Assembly: GCA_029260595.1 (NCBI GenBank)
Contig: JAJDCY010000024.1
Span: 372,001-436,000 of the forward strand
Origin: Phycisphaeraceae bacterium
GTDB lineage: Bacteria > Planctomycetota > Phycisphaerae > Phycisphaerales > Phycisphaeraceae
Reading direction: 5' to 3'
Length of the DNA: 64,000 bases
Positions 16,803 to 24,302 of this stretch are shown here, piece by piece. Under the pieces are notes generated by a model. It did no database searches. It was given only the letters and a program-made list of their open reading frames with translations, and was not told where the DNA came from. The position numbers and the translations under genes were made by a program. Numbering within the stretch: the stretch's first letter is position 1; every line of letters starts with the position of its first letter.

Positions 16803-19454
16803 TCAGCCCGCGGTCTCGTCGGTGGCGGTGTTTCGCGTCAGGCTTTGCAGTAGCGTTTTGGCGTCGGTTCGTTCCGGACGGGCGTCGATCACCCGCTGGA
16901 TGAGTGCTCGGGCGGCCGTGGGGTCGGACTTCATGTAGTGCTGGGCGATCGCAAGACAATGGGCGTAGCTGGTGGTGAACTGAACGCTCGCCTCGATGCT
17001 TTCGATGAACAGGTCGATGGCGAGTTGCTCTTCGCCCTCCGCGGCGGCGACCAGACCATTCAGGTAGGCGTCACGGGCTACGATGAACTGGGCAAGCCGG
17101 GCCTTGAAGCGGTCGCCGTCGGGCCCGGCGGCGGGGTCGATCAGATTGTCGAGATCGACGTCACACTTTTCGAGCATCGCAATCAACCGGCCGTACATCG
17201 TGATGTCGAGTTGGCTGGTGAAGCGCGGGGCACTGAACAGGACCACCGGGTGGTCGTCGGTGTTGATCGGGGCGTCGGCTGCGAAGCGTTGGAGGGATTC
17301 GGTGTCCGCGATGAATGAGCCGAACAGCCGCACGCCGTTTTGGAGCAGCGCGCCGCGGAGCATACCGGCGAGTGTTTTGTCCTTGACGCGGTTGCGGTAC
17401 CAGTCAGGCCCGTAGCTGACCGGCTCGGTGGTGGCGATGAGTCCGAGCATGGGGTGATCGAGCTTGAAGTCCACAACGCAGGCGCGGGCGTTGGGGAAGA
17501 CCTGCATGAGGGTGCGGATGATCACGGCGGCCGTGGGTTCGTCCAGTTGGTAAAGCGGCAGCCACTGGCAGAAGACCCCGCCTGGGTTCAGGCGCTGCTT
17601 GACGGCCTCAAAGTGTTCGATGGTGTACAGCCAACCGGCGCCGTCGCGGCCGGGGTGGAAGAGGTCGGCGACGATCACGTCGTACCGGTGGTCGGTGACT
17701 CGAACGAAACGGCGGGCGTCGGCGACATACGTGTTCAGCGATTGTTCGTACCCGGGCGGCAGATTGGCCGGCTCGAAATGGTGAGAAACGGCGACGACCT
17801 CGGGGATGAGTTCGACGCCATCGGCGGTGAGGCCGGGCATGAACGATGCAGCGCGGAACGTAATCGATGAGCCCAGGCCGAGGAACAAAGCGCGCTGGGG
17901 TTGCTCGTGCAGCAGCAGCGGGACGTAGGCCTGGAGGCACTCATCGACGGCGCCGCGGGTGGTGCCCATCTGGAACCGGTTGTTCACACGCAGCGACTTG
18001 TGGCCGTCGGATTCCTGAACGACCGCGACCGAGGCCATGACGCCCTCGCGGTAATCGAGGACCTTGGATTCGGGGTAGAGGGTGAGCAGTTGCAGGTTCG
18101 CGGGCAACGCGAGAACCAGCAGGACCGGGATGGCTTGGAGCGCCCAGCGGATGTTGGAGTTGTTCGGGATCAGCAACAGGTAGCCGAGCGACGCGGCGAC
18201 CAGCGACCACTTGGCGCCGATCCAGGGAAGCAGGATGACGCCGAACACCAGCGGGGCCAACGCCGCACCCAGCGTGTTAATGGCCATCGCCCTGCCGACG
18301 CCGCCTCTGTCGTGTTTGGCGGCTTGCACCAGGTGACTGAACGTGGCGCCCATCAGCATGGTGGGGATCGCGAACACCATCAGCGCGACGGCCATCTCGG
18401 CGGCGCCGACGCCTAAGAGGCTGTCGCCGAATAATTCGCGGCGTGCGTTGGCGTAGACCGTTTTCGTGTGCGGCATCGCCAGGATGCCGAGCATGCAGGC
18501 CGTGGCGATGCTCAAGAGTAGGTAGCTGAGCAGCGTCGATGGGGCCGCGGTACGGCCGAAACGTTGGTACAACGCGGCGCCGATCGCGGTGCCGATCAAG
18601 TAGATCGAGAGAACAGCCGCAAACGTGTAGACCGTATTCTCGAGCACCTGTGAGATCACGCGCACGCCCAGGGCCTCATAGCCAATCCCCAGCAGCCCGG
18701 TGAGAAACACCGTCGCGACCACACGCCGCATCGGGAGGGCGTTGGCGGCGCTGACGGTGGGTTGGGGCTGGGGGTTGGAGTGCGTGAGTTTTGGGGTTGG
18801 TTGTTGTGCGATCGCTGCGGCGGCCGCGGCGCAGAGAAGGTTGACGACAGCGAGCAGAACAACCGTAGCCGTGAAACCGAATCGAGGCATGATGACGAAG
18901 GCGCTGGCGAGTGTGCCGATGACGGCGCCGGCGGTGTTGGCGGCGTAGAGGCCGCCGACGCAGCGGCCGCCTCTGACCAGCGGGGCGACGAGTCGCTCGA
19001 CCGCGGGGAGCGTCGCGCCCATCGCGGTGGTGGCGGGCAACAAACATATAAAAGGCAGTGCGAAAGCGACGGCCCATTGGCGCAGCGGGGTCGGTTCGAC
19101 GCCGGTCAGGTCCAGCGCCAGTGTGTTGAAGCGACCGATCAGCGCGATCGAGACCAGACCCCAGACGCCGATCATTGTCTCGAGTCCGGCGTACCAGCGC
19201 CCGGGGTGCGGCGAGCGGCTGACCTTGCCGTCGAGCGCCCATGCGCCCAATGCCAGCCCGCCAAAGAAAGCGGCGACCACCGCCAGAACGCTGGGCATCT
19301 CGTGGCCCAAGCCGATGGCGAACATGCGTGCCCAGGCAATTTGGTACCCCAGCCCGGCGGCACCGGACATGAAGCAGATGGCGTAGATCAGCCTCACACG
19401 CCGGACGTGCCGGGTGTCCCCGTAATCGTGCAGGGGTGTGGCGGGGCTATTCAT
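16803..19454 (-). CDS. Multi-helix membrane protein fused to spermidine-synthase-like domain (copy 2)
   Basis: The 883-residue product has about ten to twelve hydrophobic helices in two blocks (residues 20-215 and 245-475). From about residue 510 a spermidine-synthase-like domain follows with RALFLGLGSSITFRAA (SAM-type Gly loop), YDVIVADLFHPGRDGAGWLY and GGVFCQWLPLYQL. A helical TPR-like tail (ALIQRVIDARPERTDAKTLLQ) closes the protein. It is homologous to the 11662-14238 gene; both keep the LFxPxRxGxGxLY motif in place of the canonical SpeE Asp site. ATG at 19454 is taken as the start; a TTG at 19463 is possible. It lies between PEP-CTERM genes with gaps of only 60 and 26 bp. Confidence 0.85.
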   Translation of the reverse strand: MNSPATPLHDYGDTRHVRRVRLIYAICFMSGAAGLGYQIAWARMFAIGLGHEMPSVLAVVAAFFGGLALGAWALDGKVSRSPHPGRWYAGLETMIGVWGLVSIALIGRFNTLALDLTGVEPTPLRQWAVAFALPFICLLPATTAMGATLPAVERLVAPLVRGGRCVGGLYAANTAGAVIGTLASAFVIMPRFGFTATVVLLAVVNLLCAAAAAAIAQQPTPKLTHSNPQPQPTVSAANALPMRRVVATVFLTGLLGIGYEALGVRVISQVLENTVYTFAAVLSIYLIGTAIGAALYQRFGRTAAPSTLLSYLLLSIATACMLGILAMPHTKTVYANARRELFGDSLLGVGAAEMAVALMVFAIPTMLMGATFSHLVQAAKHDRGGVGRAMAINTLGAALAPLVFGVILLPWIGAKWSLVAASLGYLLLIPNNSNIRWALQAIPVLLVLALPANLQLLTLYPESKVLDYREGVMASVAVVQESDGHKSLRVNNRFQMGTTRGAVDECLQAYVPLLLHEQPQRALFLGLGSSITFRAASFMPGLTADGVELIPEVVAVSHHFEPANLPPGYEQSLNTYVADARRFVRVTDHRYDVIVADLFHPGRDGAGWLYTIEHFEAVKQRLNPGGVFCQWLPLYQLDEPTAAVIIRTLMQVFPNARACVVDFKLDHPMLGLIATTEPVSYGPDWYRNRVKDKTLAGMLRGALLQNGVRLFGSFIADTESLQRFAADAPINTDDHPVVLFSAPRFTSQLDITMYGRLIAMLEKCDVDLDNLIDPAAGPDGDRFKARLAQFIVARDAYLNGLVAAAEGEEQLAIDLFIESIEASVQFTTSYAHCLAIAQHYMKSDPTAARALIQRVIDARPERTDAKTLLQSLTRNTATDETAG

Positions 19455-19514
19455 CCGTGCCAACTGCTCACTTTCTAGCGCGGTCCGATCCGCCGGGTGC
19501 TACGCCTGGGTGCT

Positions 19515-20498
19515 CTACTTCTTGTTCCTTCTAAAGCCCAGCAGCCAGAGGCCTGACCCGGCCACGATCAATGCGGTCGCGGGCTCGGGCATGGCCACTG
19601 CGACGGCGAGGGCGTCGTCGAAGACGCCGGCGGCGGACTGGTTGTCGAACAGGATAAAGATCGAGTCCGAGTCCAGAATACTGGTCGCCGAACCGTCGCT
19701 GCCGTCGCCGGCGCTCATGACCGCTTCGGCGGACAGCCGCAGCTCGATGAGGTAGGGGTTGTGCTCCGGGATACCGCCGCCAGCGCGGTCCAGCTCGTAG
19801 CGGATGTGGGCGTGGATGACGCCGCCGGGGTCGGCGGTGCCGTCGTTTAAGAAGCCGGAGACGCCGACGTTGATGGTGCCCTGGTCGCCGACGCTGGTGG
19901 CGTCGAGGATTGCCACGTTGCTTGCGGGTGAGGCGCCGCTGAAGTTGGTGGCGATGTCGATGCCGTCAAAGTCGCTGATGCGTAGGCGCTCACCACCGGT
20001 GGGGGCGGTGAAGGCCATGGTGGCGTCGTCAAAGATGCGCAGCGGGCCGATGAACGTGGCCTTGAGGAGGAATCCGTCGGGTAATGCACCCATCAGAAAG
20101 CCGGGGTCGTCGGCTTGGAGGAATTCGGCGTCGCCGGCCGTGTCAAGGGAGTCCGGTCCAAACGCGAAGGGCGCGGAGGCGGAGTCGAAGCCGGCCAGTC
20201 GTTCGGCGATGCCCCCCGCGGTTTTCGGAAATGCATGGCCGTCAATGATGCCGGGGACGGTCCCGGCAAAGTCGTGTGGGAGGATGGTCTGGCCGGCCTG
20301 GTTCATGGGCAGCGCGCCCAGGCCCGCGAAGATGCCGGCGCCCTGGAGGACGACGATCTTGTTATCCGAGTTGAGGATGGGTTGGAGCAGGCCGTGCGGT
20401 GGGGCAAAGAACGGCCCGTCGCTGGTGGCCGCGGCGGGGCCGGCGGTTAAGGCCAGCACGGTGGTCGCGGCCAAGATTGATGTTAGGTAACGATGCAT
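19515..20498 (-). CDS. PEP-CTERM secreted protein with HxH motif, tandem copy B
   Basis: The 327-residue product begins at the ATG at 20498 (AGGAG 8 bp upstream) with a signal peptide ending AGPAAA. It is homologous to the adjacent upstream gene: both share PPHG near the start, N(Q/D)AG(Q/N)TIL(P/A)H, GGIAER, ADDPGF, an APTGGERL or QPTGEKL motif, IHAHIRYEL or IHSHLVYEL, L(I/T)LSAE and ILFxN. The C-terminus is MPEPATALIVAGSGLWLLGF then RRNKK. No enzyme motif is seen; the HxH and nearby acids could bind a metal. The two copies came from an old duplication, judging by identity that I estimate at only about one third. Confidence 0.86.
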   Translation of the reverse strand: MHRYLTSILAATTVLALTAGPAAATSDGPFFAPPHGLLQPILNSDNKIVVLQGAGIFAGLGALPMNQAGQTILPHDFAGTVPGIIDGHAFPKTAGGIAERLAGFDSASAPFAFGPDSLDTAGDAEFLQADDPGFLMGALPDGFLLKATFIGPLRIFDDATMAFTAPTGGERLRISDFDGIDIATNFSGASPASNVAILDATSVGDQGTINVGVSGFLNDGTADPGGVIHAHIRYELDRAGGGIPEHNPYLIELRLSAEAVMSAGDGSDGSATSILDSDSIFILFDNQSAAGVFDDALAVAVAMPEPATALIVAGSGLWLLGFRRNKK

Positions 20499-20526
20499 CT
20501 CAAGATCTCCTTTTTGGCCTGCTGAT

Positions 20527-21603
20527 TTAGGCCCTGCTGCCATGTGTGTTGGTTTGGATCAGTGCGTGAGTTCTGGGAGAACCCGTCTTCGATGCCCGGC
20601 GGCGTAGCCCGAGCAGGCCCGTGCCGACCGCGGCAACGATCATCGCGGTCGTCGGCTCGGGGACGGTGGCGGACTTGGCCTGTTCGATCGCGTCGGCGAA
20701 TTCTCCGATGTCGCCGATGACCGGGTCCTGGTCGAGGCGGTTGTTAAAAAGGATGAACAGCGGGTCGGAATCTTCGAGGATCGGGCCGACGCCTTCCTCA
20801 AAAACAAACACCTGTTCTGCGGAGAGTGTCAGCTCAATCATGTACGCGCCGCGCGCTGGGGCGGCGCCGTCCTCTCTGCGGAGTTCATAGACAAGGTGGC
20901 TGTGGATCGAGCTGCCCGGGGGTGAGATCCCCAGGTTCACAGTCCCTACTAGCCCCGAGGTTGTCGCGTCGAGAACGAGGGGGTCGACCGTAGGATTCTC
21001 ACCGTTTCCGTCCGTAACGGTTTCGTCCTTTCCCGTGTGATCGATAACGGACAGTTTCTCGCCGGTGGGCTGGGTCCACGCCATGATGTCGGGATCGAAG
21101 AACATCAGCGATCCGTGGAAACTGGCGGTCAGCCGGTAGCCTGACGGGAAAAGCACGTTGCCGGGGAACGGGGTCGCGTCGGACATAAATCCCGGGTCGT
21201 CGGCCATGAGCACGGTGGATTCCGCGGTGGCTGCGGGCATCTGCCCCTTGGGCAGCGGCTGATTGGACAGGGACAGGCTCGGATCGATGAGTGTACGCTC
21301 GGCAATGCCGCCGAGGATGGGGGTCGGCGGGTCCGGGTCGGGGTTGATGATCTGCCCGCCGAGGTTGTGGGCCAGGATCGTGTTGCCGGCGTCGTTGAAA
21401 AAGAACACCTGAGGGTCGTCGGGCTCCTGGGGGGGTTTGAAGTCGACGGCCCCGAACTGGGACACGATCTTGTCGTCGACCACGTCGACGAAGAACATCC
21501 CGTGCGGCGGCCCCCACAGCGGGTCGTCGCCGCGCGCGGTGTGGGCGGCATTCGCCCATACGAGAGCCGCGGTCATTGAAATTGTGAGAATCCGGCGTGT
21601 CAC
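20527..21603 (-). CDS. PEP-CTERM secreted protein with HxH motif, tandem copy A
   Basis: The 358-residue product begins at GTG 21603 behind AGGGG, with a signal peptide ending AAHTARG. It shares the motif order of its downstream neighbour (PPHG, NTILAH, GGIAER, ADDPGF, IHSHLVYEL). The sorting region VPEPTTAMIVAAVGTGLLG is followed by RRRASK, but 20 more residues come after the basic cluster, ending THGSRA. Most PEP-CTERM proteins stop within a few residues of the arginines, so this tail is unusual. It begins 129 bp after the CxxC/RAPP copy 2 gene and should belong to its transcript. Confidence 0.84.
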   Translation of the reverse strand: MTRRILTISMTAALVWANAAHTARGDDPLWGPPHGMFFVDVVDDKIVSQFGAVDFKPPQEPDDPQVFFFNDAGNTILAHNLGGQIINPDPDPPTPILGGIAERTLIDPSLSLSNQPLPKGQMPAATAESTVLMADDPGFMSDATPFPGNVLFPSGYRLTASFHGSLMFFDPDIMAWTQPTGEKLSVIDHTGKDETVTDGNGENPTVDPLVLDATTSGLVGTVNLGISPPGSSIHSHLVYELRREDGAAPARGAYMIELTLSAEQVFVFEEGVGPILEDSDPLFILFNNRLDQDPVIGDIGEFADAIEQAKSATVPEPTTAMIVAAVGTGLLGLRRRASKTGSPRTHALIQTNTHGSRA

Positions 21604-21644
21604 TTGCTTATCCCCTTTTTCTGCCTCACCACGGAACGGACACC

Positions 21645-21663
21645 CGCCGATGTTGGATCGGCG
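21645..21663 (-). other. Intercistronic hairpin between CxxC/RAPP copy 2 and PEP-CTERM copy A
   Basis: A 7-bp perfect stem, CGCCGAT with ATCGGCG, around a 5-base loop. There is no T-run on either strand, so it is more likely an RNA-processing or stability element than a terminator. Confidence 0.35.
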
Positions 21664-21732
21664 CTGCTCTGCTTCTGCGGGCGCGCGGCAAAACTTAGAT
21701 TTCGATTGAAGAACGCTTTGAAAAGAGGTGTA

Positions 21733-22158
21733 TTAGACGGCTGGCGGGGCACGGCCGTGGAACGGGCCGAAGGCATTCACGCAGTAGCGGAGTACCGGTC
21801 GGTGGAGTCTTGGCCCGTGAACGGCGAACTCAATGCCGGGTAGCTCGGCGACTTGCGCGGACACATACGCCCGCATCATCGCGAGCATGGAGCAGGTCTC
21901 ACACTCGTCTTGCGGACCCGTAGGAGATTGCTGCGGAGCACCCTCGTCACTTTGATTGGCGACCGGCGTGGGTGGCGTTTGAGGGCAGCAACCGTGCGTG
22001 GGGACCGCGCCTTCACCGGATGCACTGTAGGCCTGCGTTCCAACGATCGGGCAATCGGGGAATAGCTCTAACTGGGTGTAAACAACCCGCACGACATCGC
22101 TGGTTTGGAATGCCAGTGCCGCGGCGAGGACGATCGGGATGTAACGCGTATTTCTCAT
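21733..22158 (-). CDS. Small secreted CxxC/RAPP protein, copy 2
   Basis: The 141-residue product starts MRNTRYIPIVLAAALAFQTS, a signal-like helix, then LFPDCPIVG, a Cys-containing linker with HGCCPQTPP, DECETCSMLA and a C-terminal GRAPPAV. All three family sites (CP(V/I)(V/L)G, CxTCxM(L/F)A and RAPP) are present. It is the first gene of a run of minus-strand genes reaching 14335 and has its own strong promoter and a Fur-type dyad upstream. A periplasmic, metal-handling or thiol-redox role is possible; it is not shown. Confidence 0.75.
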   Translation of the reverse strand: MRNTRYIPIVLAAALAFQTSDVVRVVYTQLELFPDCPIVGTQAYSASGEGAVPTHGCCPQTPPTPVANQSDEGAPQQSPTGPQDECETCSMLAMMRAYVSAQVAELPGIEFAVHGPRLHRPVLRYCVNAFGPFHGRAPPAV

Positions 22159-22194
22159 TTCCAGATGTCACGGTAAGCCGCGTGAACTTTTGAG

Positions 22195-22205
22195 ACGCAA
22201 TGCGT
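22195..22205. promoter_or_regulatory. Dyad ACGCAATGCGT overlapping the -10 region
   Basis: An 11-bp perfect inverted repeat (5-1-5) that covers part of the -10 box and the expected transcription start of the minus-strand promoter at 22203-22231. This is a position typical for a repressor site. Confidence 0.35.
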
Positions 22206-22231
22206 ATAACGAGGAGACGTGAAGCTGTCAA
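22203..22231 (-). promoter_or_regulatory. Strong candidate sigma-70 promoter of the CxxC/RAPP-PEP-CTERM gene run
   Basis: On the minus strand a consensus TTGACA (22231-22226), a 17-bp spacer and TATACG (22208-22203), about 45 bp before the start codon at 22158. This is the best promoter match in the window. Confidence 0.7.
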
Positions 22232-22247
22232 GGAAAAAAGTGGTTTT

Positions 22248-22262
22248 TTAGAATGATTCTAA
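22248..22262. promoter_or_regulatory. Fur-family-type 7-1-7 palindrome
   Basis: TTAGAATGATTCTAA is a perfect 15-bp inverted repeat around a central G. It has the architecture of Fur, PerR and Zur boxes (for example the PerR box TTATAATNATTATAA). It lies 16 bp upstream of the -35 box of the minus-strand promoter, and it overlaps the stop codon of the peroxidase gene. The flanks are AT-rich within a GC-rich background. Confidence 0.5.
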
Positions 22263-24179
22263 ATTGTAGGCCGCAGGGCGATCTCTTGTCTTGTCCCTTG
22301 TGATAGCACGGCCCGCGGCTGGGTGTGACCCCGGGGCCGGCCCGCAAATGATGCGGGATCGCCGCCTGGTGAGCACGCCGCCTGTCGCGATCGCCAGCAC
22401 CAATGCGGTCGATGGCTCGGGGACGGCGAAGAACACGTTTTCCTGGATCTCGCCGATCCCGGTGTTGGCCAGGATGATGTCGGCGAGCGTGATGTTCTCC
22501 AGGTCGATCAGCTCGCCGACCGTGCTCAGCAGTGTCTCAGAATTAAGGTCATAGAGGTCGGGGTCGTTGAGGTAGAAGAAGCGATCGCCGTCGCGCAGGC
22601 GGCGGAATTGATCCTGTAAGACGGAAAACGTCAGCAGGCCGATGCTCATGCCCTCGACGGGGTCCTCGGCAAGCGCCCCGACGAACAGGTCGATGTCGTT
22701 GATGTTGAACCGCTTGATGGGGTCGTTCTCGTCGATGTCATAAAGATCGCGCAAGGCCTGCTGCAGGTCAGGGTCCGAGGTGATCTGGGTGACGCTGGTG
22801 ATAACGACTTGCGGCAGGTATGCGCTGAGGGATTCGGTGTAGCTGGGTAGCCCGTGGTCGCGGCCGCGCATGATGTCGAGCGTCAACAGGTCCAGGCCTA
22901 CGCCGCCGATCGGAGGGCCAAACAGGACGTTGCGCAGTTCATCGACAATCTGGGCGTCGTTTTGTTGAGCCTTCTGCGTGGCCAGCCCGCGGAAGATCTG
23001 GTCCACCAGGGTCGGATCATTTTTGAGCAGGTCGGGGTTGAAAAATGCCTGGCCTAGTGACAGGGCGCTCGCGTTGCCGTTGTTGTCGACAAGCCGGAGG
23101 TTGGCGTTGTTCATGCTATGCCCGAAGCGGAACAGGGCGTGGGCGAATGTCTGCGTGATCGCGGCGTTGGCCTGGGGGTCGTAGTTAAAATCGTCTGCCT
23201 CAGGGGCGAAATCGCCCATCAGCGCGGGGAGAAACTCGTTGTAGGTGATTACCTGCATCTGGGCACCGACGATCTTTCTTGCCCGCTGATAGATCTCCTC
23301 ATCGCGGGCGCCGGGGTCTGTCTGGGCCGACGGAAGGTTGTGGTCCTGGGTGTCGATCAAAGCCGCCAGGCGGTTGTGTTCGCGGGTAAACAGCACATGC
23401 ATCGAGGTCAGCCCGACGTGTTCATTCGCGCGCACGTCACCGGCGAGGAAGAGCTGGTTGGCCGGGGTCGGGCCGTTGTTGTCGTTGGGCAGCAGGGTCG
23501 TGTTCAGCCCCATCATGCCGTTGGCGTCGACGAGGAGCCTGCCGCCCGACATCTCGCGGAGCGTATCGGCGCGTGTCGTGTCCGACCCGTAGACGTTCGA
23601 GGCATCGATGAAACTCGTCACGTCGTTGATCTGTTCACGCTTGTTGTCATTGGGGTTGATCCCGAACTTTGAGCGGTTGAACGGGATGATCGTGCCCGGC
23701 GCGAAAAACGGGTCGTCGCTGGGGACCGTGATGTCGAACGACCTTGGCTGGTTGTTCTCGTCCAGGTTGAACGCGCTGCCGGTAAAGGTCAGGTCCATGT
23801 CGTGTGTCAGGAACTGACCCCACTGCCAGATAAAATCGCTCAAGCCCCGCGGGTCAACCGGGAACGGGTTGGACCCATCCCGGACGGGCAATGAGTTGAG
23901 TGTGTTGCTGATCAGCCGGGCGTTGGGCACACCCGGCGGCTCAAGGATCATCCCGCCCAAGCCGTCCGATCCACCCGTGGAATCAGGGTAAAAGGCGGGG
24001 TAGTTGATCCGGATGATCTGCGTGCCCGCCGCGCCCCAGTCTGGGTTGCTCACGTTGTTCCCGGCCCCGTCGACCGTGCGGGTGTCCATCACGGCCTTGG
24101 CCGGCTGACCCGCCCATAGCGGGATCGTCAGGCAAGCCGATGTGAAATACTTCGCTAGCTGCTTGTTCCAGTACACCAT
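22248..24179 (-). CDS. Animal-type haem peroxidase with PEP-CTERM signal
   Basis: The 643-residue product is of the animal haem peroxidase family (peroxidasin/myeloperoxidase superfamily). The distal His is in WGQFLTHDMDLT, REHNRLA and RKIVGAQMQVITYNEFLP are family motifs, the proximal His is in FRFGHSMNNANL, and IMRGRDHGLPSY follows. It should oxidise halides or phenols with hydrogen peroxide at the cell surface. The N-terminus is signal-like. VPEPSTALVLAIATGG and RRRSR form the sorting signal, but some 35 residues follow to the stop codon. TAGGAG lies 4 bp before the ATG at 24179. Confidence 0.93.
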   Translation of the reverse strand: MVYWNKQLAKYFTSACLTIPLWAGQPAKAVMDTRTVDGAGNNVSNPDWGAAGTQIIRINYPAFYPDSTGGSDGLGGMILEPPGVPNARLISNTLNSLPVRDGSNPFPVDPRGLSDFIWQWGQFLTHDMDLTFTGSAFNLDENNQPRSFDITVPSDDPFFAPGTIIPFNRSKFGINPNDNKREQINDVTSFIDASNVYGSDTTRADTLREMSGGRLLVDANGMMGLNTTLLPNDNNGPTPANQLFLAGDVRANEHVGLTSMHVLFTREHNRLAALIDTQDHNLPSAQTDPGARDEEIYQRARKIVGAQMQVITYNEFLPALMGDFAPEADDFNYDPQANAAITQTFAHALFRFGHSMNNANLRLVDNNGNASALSLGQAFFNPDLLKNDPTLVDQIFRGLATQKAQQNDAQIVDELRNVLFGPPIGGVGLDLLTLDIMRGRDHGLPSYTESLSAYLPQVVITSVTQITSDPDLQQALRDLYDIDENDPIKRFNINDIDLFVGALAEDPVEGMSIGLLTFSVLQDQFRRLRDGDRFFYLNDPDLYDLNSETLLSTVGELIDLENITLADIILANTGIGEIQENVFFAVPEPSTALVLAIATGGVLTRRRSRIICGPAPGSHPAAGRAITRDKTRDRPAAYNLESF

Positions 24180-24227
24180 TGTTCTCCTAACTCCTGTTCA
24201 GACCCCATGACCACCGGCTACTTTCAT

Positions 24228-24298
24228 ATCCATTTCATGGTCGCGGATCTAATTGACTATAGGCTCCGTCTCCAAATGGAAGTCAAGCATCCATTTCA
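24228..24298 (-). promoter_or_regulatory. Repeat-flanked promoter region of the peroxidase gene
   Basis: On the minus strand TTGACT (24286-24281) and TATAGT (24261-24256) are 19 bp apart, a little long. The 10-mer ATCCATTTCA (plus strand) occurs twice in the same direction, at 24228-24237 and 24289-24298, one on each side of the promoter. A related TCCA-AA-TGGA dyad lies in the spacer at 24271-24280. The pattern suggests operators, but no regulator is known. Confidence 0.4.
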
Positions 24299-24302
24299 AC
24301 TT

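Noticed and set aside
11662-19454. Calling the two fused proteins spermidine synthases
   Set aside because: The catalytic Asp motif of SpeE is replaced in both, so only the fold is claimed.
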